From Oscillospiraceae bacterium (lineage in GTDB: Bacteria > Bacillota > Clostridia > Oscillospirales > Ruminococcaceae): a stretch of 18,729 nt of DNA. Where the stretch lies: contig JAHHUD010000026.1 of NCBI GenBank assembly GCA_020024185.1, positions 1 to 18,729 of the forward strand. The letters run 5' to 3'. The position numbers and the translations under genes are program-made. Numbering within the stretch: position 1 is the first letter of the stretch; each line of letters starts with the position of its first letter. Positions 14,655 through 18,729 of this stretch are shown in pieces. Below the pieces are notes generated by a model that did no database searches, was not told the DNA's origin, and saw only the letters and a list, made by a program, of their open reading frames with translations.

Positions 14655-16406
14655 GTGAAAATTATAGAAAAAAATAAAATAAATTCAACTAATAAATATA
14701 CATTGGCACTATTTGGAGCAATAATAGGTTTTGTTGTATTTATATTGATTTATGGTGTAAATGCTCTTAACCCATTAAATGAACAATTTGTGGTACATGG
14801 ATACATTGAAAAAGACATTGCACAACATTATGCTGGATGGAAATTATATAGAAATAGTCCTTGGCAATTTCCATTAGGAGTTGGTTCTAATATAGAATTC
14901 CCTTATGGCAGCAGTGTATCTTACACTGATTCAATTCCTCTGTTTGCAATTTTATTTAAAATAATTTCACCCATACTTCCTTCAACCTTCCAATATTTTG
15001 GTTTGTTCGTTTTGCTGTGTTTTATGTTGCAAGGAGTATTTGGTGCTTTAATTGTTTCTATTTTTTCAGAAAACAAAATATTTTGCTGTATATCAAGTAT
15101 ATTTTTTGTTTTATCCCCTATCATGATTGATAGAGCTTTTCGTCATTGTGCCTTATCTGCACATTTCCTTATTCTTTCTAGCATTTACTATTACTTTAAA
15201 AACACAAGAAATAACAATAAAAGCTATATCCCATTTTATGTTATAAATGCGTTGGCAATAACAATACATCCATATTTTCTGCCATTTACTTTTGCAATAA
15301 TGTTTGCATTTGCTTTGGAAGATTTCTTTATTTATAAAAATAAATTAAAGTCTGTTATTCACATCTTTACAAGTATCGCTATAACCCTTTTCACAGGCTA
15401 TATTATTGGTGCTTTCTACAATAATGGCGGAATATCTGCACTTGGATATGGATACTTCAGTATGAATCTTAATTCTTACTTTAATCCGGCAAGTGTAAGC
15501 TTTGATAATTGGTCAAGATTTTTAAATATTCGTCCAGTTACCGGTGGTCAACTAGAAGGATTTAATTATCTTGGTATATCTATCATTATCATGGCTTTTA
15601 TAGGAGCAATAGTCACTTTGATAAAAAACAGAAAAGATATATTAAATTTTATTAAAAATTATTTTGGTATTATATTCTCAACAATTTGCCTTGTAATATT
15701 TGCAGTTGGCAATATACTTACATACGGTGGATTACAATTATTTAAGTTTCCGATAAGTGAAAATATCATAATTAGGTACTTTAATATATTCCGTGCAAAC
15801 GGTAGATTTGGTTGGCTATTTTTCTATTTAATATTTATTTTTGCTATATATTGCGTATATAAGTATACAAACAAAGATACTTTATCTGTCTTAATAATAT
15901 CCATATTGGCAATCTTGCAAATATTTGACATAAGTGGTGTTTTAATTGATAAACATAACTATTTTTATGATAAAGTTGCAAGTCATTCACAAAATGTAGA
16001 ACTTGTTGCAAAACATCCATTTTGGGAAGAAACTGTACAAAAAGTAGATGGTGTAGTTGAAATGGAAAGCGAACAGGGATATATGTTTGGAAACGGACTT
16101 ATTGATATTGCTTCTATGTGTGGTAAACATAATAAATATATCAATTCTACATTTGCCGCAAGAACAAATGTTATTAAAAGAAAAGATTTTATTTATTATC
16201 AAAAATCACTTTTATCTAATAACCAATATGATAATTTATTATATGTTGTAGAAGAAACAAAGTTATTTGATAATCTTATAAAAAATGGAACTTGCCAAAG
16301 TTTTGAAGTTGACGGACAAATTGTTGTAATTCCGTCAATATATTCTGAAGATGAAATAAACAATTTTACTAAATTTGGAAATTTCAAACAAATTATAGTA
16401 GAATAA
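14655..16406 (+). CDS. DUF6311-family polytopic membrane protein, GT-C glycosyltransferase-like
   Basis: A 583-residue membrane protein with about ten hydrophobic segments spread over residues ~17-430, then a soluble C-terminal part of ~150 residues. The first extracytoplasmic loop carries EKDIAQHYAGWKLYRNSPW followed by QFPLGVGSNIEFPYGSSV. This is the acidic-plus-aromatic loop typical of DUF6311 and of GT-C lipid-linked sugar transferases, where the acidic residue after the first helix is catalytic. A role in modifying cell-surface glycans is inferred; substrate unknown. The start is uncertain: the GTG at 14655 has AAGGG only one base upstream, and no in-frame ATG lies nearby. It is monocistronic, with a good promoter and terminator. 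It is one of only three plus-strand genes here. Confidence 0.8.
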   Translation: MKIIEKNKINSTNKYTLALFGAIIGFVVFILIYGVNALNPLNEQFVVHGYIEKDIAQHYAGWKLYRNSPWQFPLGVGSNIEFPYGSSVSYTDSIPLFAILFKIISPILPSTFQYFGLFVLLCFMLQGVFGALIVSIFSENKIFCCISSIFFVLSPIMIDRAFRHCALSAHFLILSSIYYYFKNTRNNNKSYIPFYVINALAITIHPYFLPFTFAIMFAFALEDFFIYKNKLKSVIHIFTSIAITLFTGYIIGAFYNNGGISALGYGYFSMNLNSYFNPASVSFDNWSRFLNIRPVTGGQLEGFNYLGISIIIMAFIGAIVTLIKNRKDILNFIKNYFGIIFSTICLVIFAVGNILTYGGLQLFKFPISENIIIRYFNIFRANGRFGWLFFYLIFIFAIYCVYKYTNKDTLSVLIISILAILQIFDISGVLIDKHNYFYDKVASHSQNVELVAKHPFWEETVQKVDGVVEMESEQGYMFGNGLIDIASMCGKHNKYINSTFAARTNVIKRKDFIYYQKSLLSNNQYDNLLYVVEETKLFDNLIKNGTCQSFEVDGQIVVIPSIYSEDEINNFTKFGNFKQIIVE

Positions 16407-16407
16407 C

Positions 16408-16440
16408 AAAAAGCTTAGCTAATAATAGCTAAGCTTTTTT
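16408..16440. terminator. Intrinsic terminator between DUF6311 gene and mutS2, usable in both directions
   Basis: A perfect 14-base stem (16408-16421 with 16426-16439, core AGCTTAGCTA/TAGCTAAGCT) has a 4-base loop. T-runs follow on both strands: TTTTTTATTTT on plus, TTTTTG on minus. It lies just past the DUF6311 stop and about 275 bases past the mutS2 stop. Confidence 0.88.
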
Positions 16441-16487
16441 ATTTTATGGCTTAATTAAAATATTATAGTTTACCAATCGGTAAAAAT

Positions 16488-16649
16488 CTAAATAATGTAA
16501 TTATCCATATGGTCTCTTATCATACAATTAAACCTTTTCATATATAATTCTTTATAAATGACTATATAAATCGATAAATAAGTTGCTGGAAATATTATTA
16601 AAACTATACTTATGATTATGAATATAGCAATTACACAATCACGATAACT
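16488..16649 (-). other. Open frame encoding a hydrophobic segment, no usable start; doubtful
   Basis: Between mutS2 and the shared terminator, a 53-codon open frame on the minus strand reads a strongly hydrophobic run (VIAIFIIISIVLIIFPATYLS) followed by a basic/polar end (KRFNCMIRDHMDNYII). There is no ATG, GTG or TTG before the hydrophobic part and no ribosome-binding site. It could be a decayed membrane gene remnant, or chance in AT-rich DNA. The rest of 16441-16714 shows only a TTTACC/GGTAAA inverted repeat (16469-16484). Confidence 0.15.
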
Positions 16650-16714
16650 TTATCTTAATTTTCTTAATATAGAGTTTATTGTATAGGTGTTTTTGGGATA
16701 CTTATTATCTCATT

Positions 16715-18729
16715 TTATTTTAACTCTACCACTGTAACTCCGGCTTCACCTTCTCCATAAGTTCCAAGGCGAAAATAGCTTACATGCTTATGTTTTCTTA
16801 AGAAAGCATGAATACCATTTCTCAAAGCACCAGTACCTTTACCGTGAATTATATAGACTGTATGAAAACGATTCATAAAGCAACCGTCCAAAAATCTATC
16901 AACCTCAAGAATAGCCTCATCAACAGTAAGTCCTATAACATTTATCTCTGTATTAGCAGAGCGAGTTGCAGCTGATGATACAGAATTTTGCTTTGGACTT
17001 CTTACATTTCTCATACCAGATTTATTATTCTGTTTTTTCTGTGGTGTTATGTCTTGATATAAATCTGAGATATGAATTTTTGTTTTTATAATTCCTGCAA
17101 CTACATCAACCATTCCATCTTTATTAGCAGGTCCTTGTGCAACAGCTTGTTTATTAAGTGAACCAATAATAACTTTATCACCTTTTTTAACAGTTTCAAC
17201 TTTTGGTAACGCTATAGAATCTGTATTATCTGTTTCCACCATAGAAATAAGTTTTGCAGTATCTTTTCTTGCAATTTCTCTGGCTTTTTGCAATCTTTGA
17301 GAGGCTGCAATATTCTCTTGTTTTTGCAATGTTTTAAGTTCATCACTTAAACGATATGCCTCATCTTGTACTTTTTGAGCATTTAGTTTTGCTTTTTCTG
17401 TGATAGCGTCAGCTTGAGCTTGAGCCTGTTTTATAAGTTCATTACTCTTTTCTTCTGCCTGTTTCATTTTGTTTCCGGCATAATCTTTGAGCATTTCAAT
17501 TTCATCTTGACCATCTTTAAGTTGTTTTTTCAAATCTTCAAGTTGAGATAGCAAAGAATCAAGACGCTTTTCATCATTAGAAAGATGTTTTTTTGCATTT
17601 TCTATAATATCTGCTTCTATTCCTAAACGCTGGCTAATGTAAAACGCATTAGATTTACCTGGAACGCCCATGATAATTCTATATGTTGGCATAAGTGTTT
17701 GAGTATTAAATTCACAGCTGGCATTTTGAACACCTTCCGATTCAATGGCATATATTTTAAGCTCACCATAGTGAGTTGTTGCCATAACTTTACTGCCAAA
17801 GCTACGCAACTTTTCTATTATACTTAAAGCAAGAGCAGCACCTTCGGCAGGGTCTGTACCTGCACCAAGCTCGTCCATTAAAACAAGGCTTTTTTCATTT
17901 GCTTGTTTTAAAATCATTCCAATGTTTTTCATGTGCCCTGAAAATGTAGACAAACTTTGTTCAATACTTTGTTCATCGCCAATATCTACAAGTATATTTT
18001 CAAAAACACAAACACTACTGCTCTCATGTGCAGGAATAAGCATGCCTGTACATGCCATTGCACACAAAAGTCCCGCTGTTTTAAGTGATACAGTTTTACC
18101 ACCTGTATTTGGGCCAGTTATAATCATTGTATCATAAGTAAATCCAAGTTCTATATCTGTTGGTATAACTTTTTTACTATCTATAAGTGGATGTCTTGCT
18201 TTTTTTAAACTAAATTTCAAATCACTGTTTATTTTAGGCATAACAGCATTTTGTTTTATAGCAAGTTTAGCTTTTGCAACCACCATATCAACATTGAGAA
18301 TTTTTTCATAGCTATCAAAAAACATAACAGAATTTTGAGCAACCATATTTGAAAGACGAGTTAAAATTTTATTTATTTCATCTTGTTCTTCATTATATAA
18401 TTGCATAATTTTACTATTAAGTTCTACAACAGCACTTGGTTCTATAAAAAATGTGGAACCAGATGAAGAAACATCGTGAACAGTACCACTTATTTCTCCT
18501 TTATATTCAGCTTTTACCGGTACAACAAATTTATTCTGACGAATTGTAACAACTGCTTCTTGAAGATATTTGCTATATTGAGGACTTCTAATAATATGTT
18601 CAAGTTTTTCTCTTACTGCACTTTCTGCATTTTTTATTCTTCTTCTGATTGAAAACAGTTCATCACTTGCAGTGTCTGCAACTTGATTATCAGATAAAAT
18701 AGAATCAAATATAATTTTTTCAAGCTGAG
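16715..18729 (-). CDS. mutS2: MutS2 endonuclease/ribosome-rescue ATPase, 5' end outside the window
   Basis: The frame runs open to the right edge; 670 residues are visible and about 110-120 N-terminal residues are missing (full length ~785). In order: clamp/core region with VTIRQNKFVVPVKAEYKGE and FFIEPSAVVELN; Walker A GPNTGGKT at visible residues ~205-212; Walker B LVLMDELGAGTDPAEG; a long charged coiled coil; a KOW-like segment (VKKGDKVIIGSLNKQAVAQG); and a C-terminal Smr domain with HGKGTGALR, ending VTVVELK. MutS2 lacks the mismatch-recognition domain of MutS; it suppresses recombination in some species and in Bacillus is reported to act on collided ribosomes. The Smr domain lacks the usual LDxR motif (it reads NVIGLTVDEA). 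No terminator follows directly; transcripts probably stop at 16408-16440. Confidence 0.96.
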   Translation of the reverse strand, partial: QLEKIIFDSILSDNQVADTASDELFSIRRRIKNAESAVREKLEHIIRSPQYSKYLQEAVVTIRQNKFVVPVKAEYKGEISGTVHDVSSSGSTFFIEPSAVVELNSKIMQLYNEEQDEINKILTRLSNMVAQNSVMFFDSYEKILNVDMVVAKAKLAIKQNAVMPKINSDLKFSLKKARHPLIDSKKVIPTDIELGFTYDTMIITGPNTGGKTVSLKTAGLLCAMACTGMLIPAHESSSVCVFENILVDIGDEQSIEQSLSTFSGHMKNIGMILKQANEKSLVLMDELGAGTDPAEGAALALSIIEKLRSFGSKVMATTHYGELKIYAIESEGVQNASCEFNTQTLMPTYRIIMGVPGKSNAFYISQRLGIEADIIENAKKHLSNDEKRLDSLLSQLEDLKKQLKDGQDEIEMLKDYAGNKMKQAEEKSNELIKQAQAQADAITEKAKLNAQKVQDEAYRLSDELKTLQKQENIAASQRLQKAREIARKDTAKLISMVETDNTDSIALPKVETVKKGDKVIIGSLNKQAVAQGPANKDGMVDVVAGIIKTKIHISDLYQDITPQKKQNNKSGMRNVRSPKQNSVSSAATRSANTEINVIGLTVDEAILEVDRFLDGCFMNRFHTVYIIHGKGTGALRNGIHAFLRKHKHVSYFRLGTYGEGEAGVTVVELK

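Noticed and set aside
16469..16484. TTTACC/GGTAAA inverted repeat as a terminator or operator
   Set aside because: Six pairs and no adequate T-run on either strand; no gene start nearby.

Overview
The window is AT-rich, low-GC Gram-positive chromosome. It carries sigma-G, pro-sigma-E and its SpoIIGA processing protein, plus a spore germinant-receptor operon, so the host is an endospore former. A fused SecDF, a single-subunit MutS2, NrdR and a DUF6311 membrane protein fit an anaerobic member of the class Clostridia, perhaps a gut Ruminococcaceae/Oscillospirales-type organism; the finer placement is inference. No mobile elements, rRNA, tRNA or CRISPR were seen. The window reads as ordinary chromosome with a spore-biology core.

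Layout. Bases 1-1045 (minus) hold the 5' portion of an unrecognised membrane protein, with its own extended -10 promoter. Next come the translation genes rpsB-tsf (minus, 3092 to 1392), with a sigma-A-type promoter, a foldable leader in front of rpsB and a terminator after tsf. A small Nudix hydrolase gene follows; its promoter is built into the terminator of the preceding gene. The sporulation block, in transcription order on the minus strand, is gerA-gerB-gerC, terminator, spoIIGA-sigE-sigG-ylmC, terminator. Divergent from gerA is a plus-strand pair, DUF421 and DUF4363, which converges on nrdR through a shared bidirectional terminator. Beyond nrdR lie a TIM-barrel isomerase/endonuclease-like gene, secDF, a divergent plus-strand DUF6311 gene, and the 3' two-thirds or more of mutS2, which runs off the right edge.

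How the genes work together. SpoIIGA, in the sporulation septum, activates pro-sigma-E in the mother cell, while sigma-G drives late forespore genes. Germinant receptors such as GerA/B/C are normally forespore-made inner-membrane complexes, and DUF421 proteins have been linked to the spore inner membrane. The stretch from about 3.8 to 10.8 kb may therefore be a spore-envelope neighbourhood.

The observations most worth checking are: a hairpin that buries the sigG ribosome-binding site, with no terminator between sigE and sigG; an unusually short germinant receptor (GerB and GerC well under normal length) divergent from DUF421-DUF4363; a branched rpsB leader; and a wide-spaced candidate promoter for spoIIGA. 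I found no clearly novel multi-gene defence or metabolic system.
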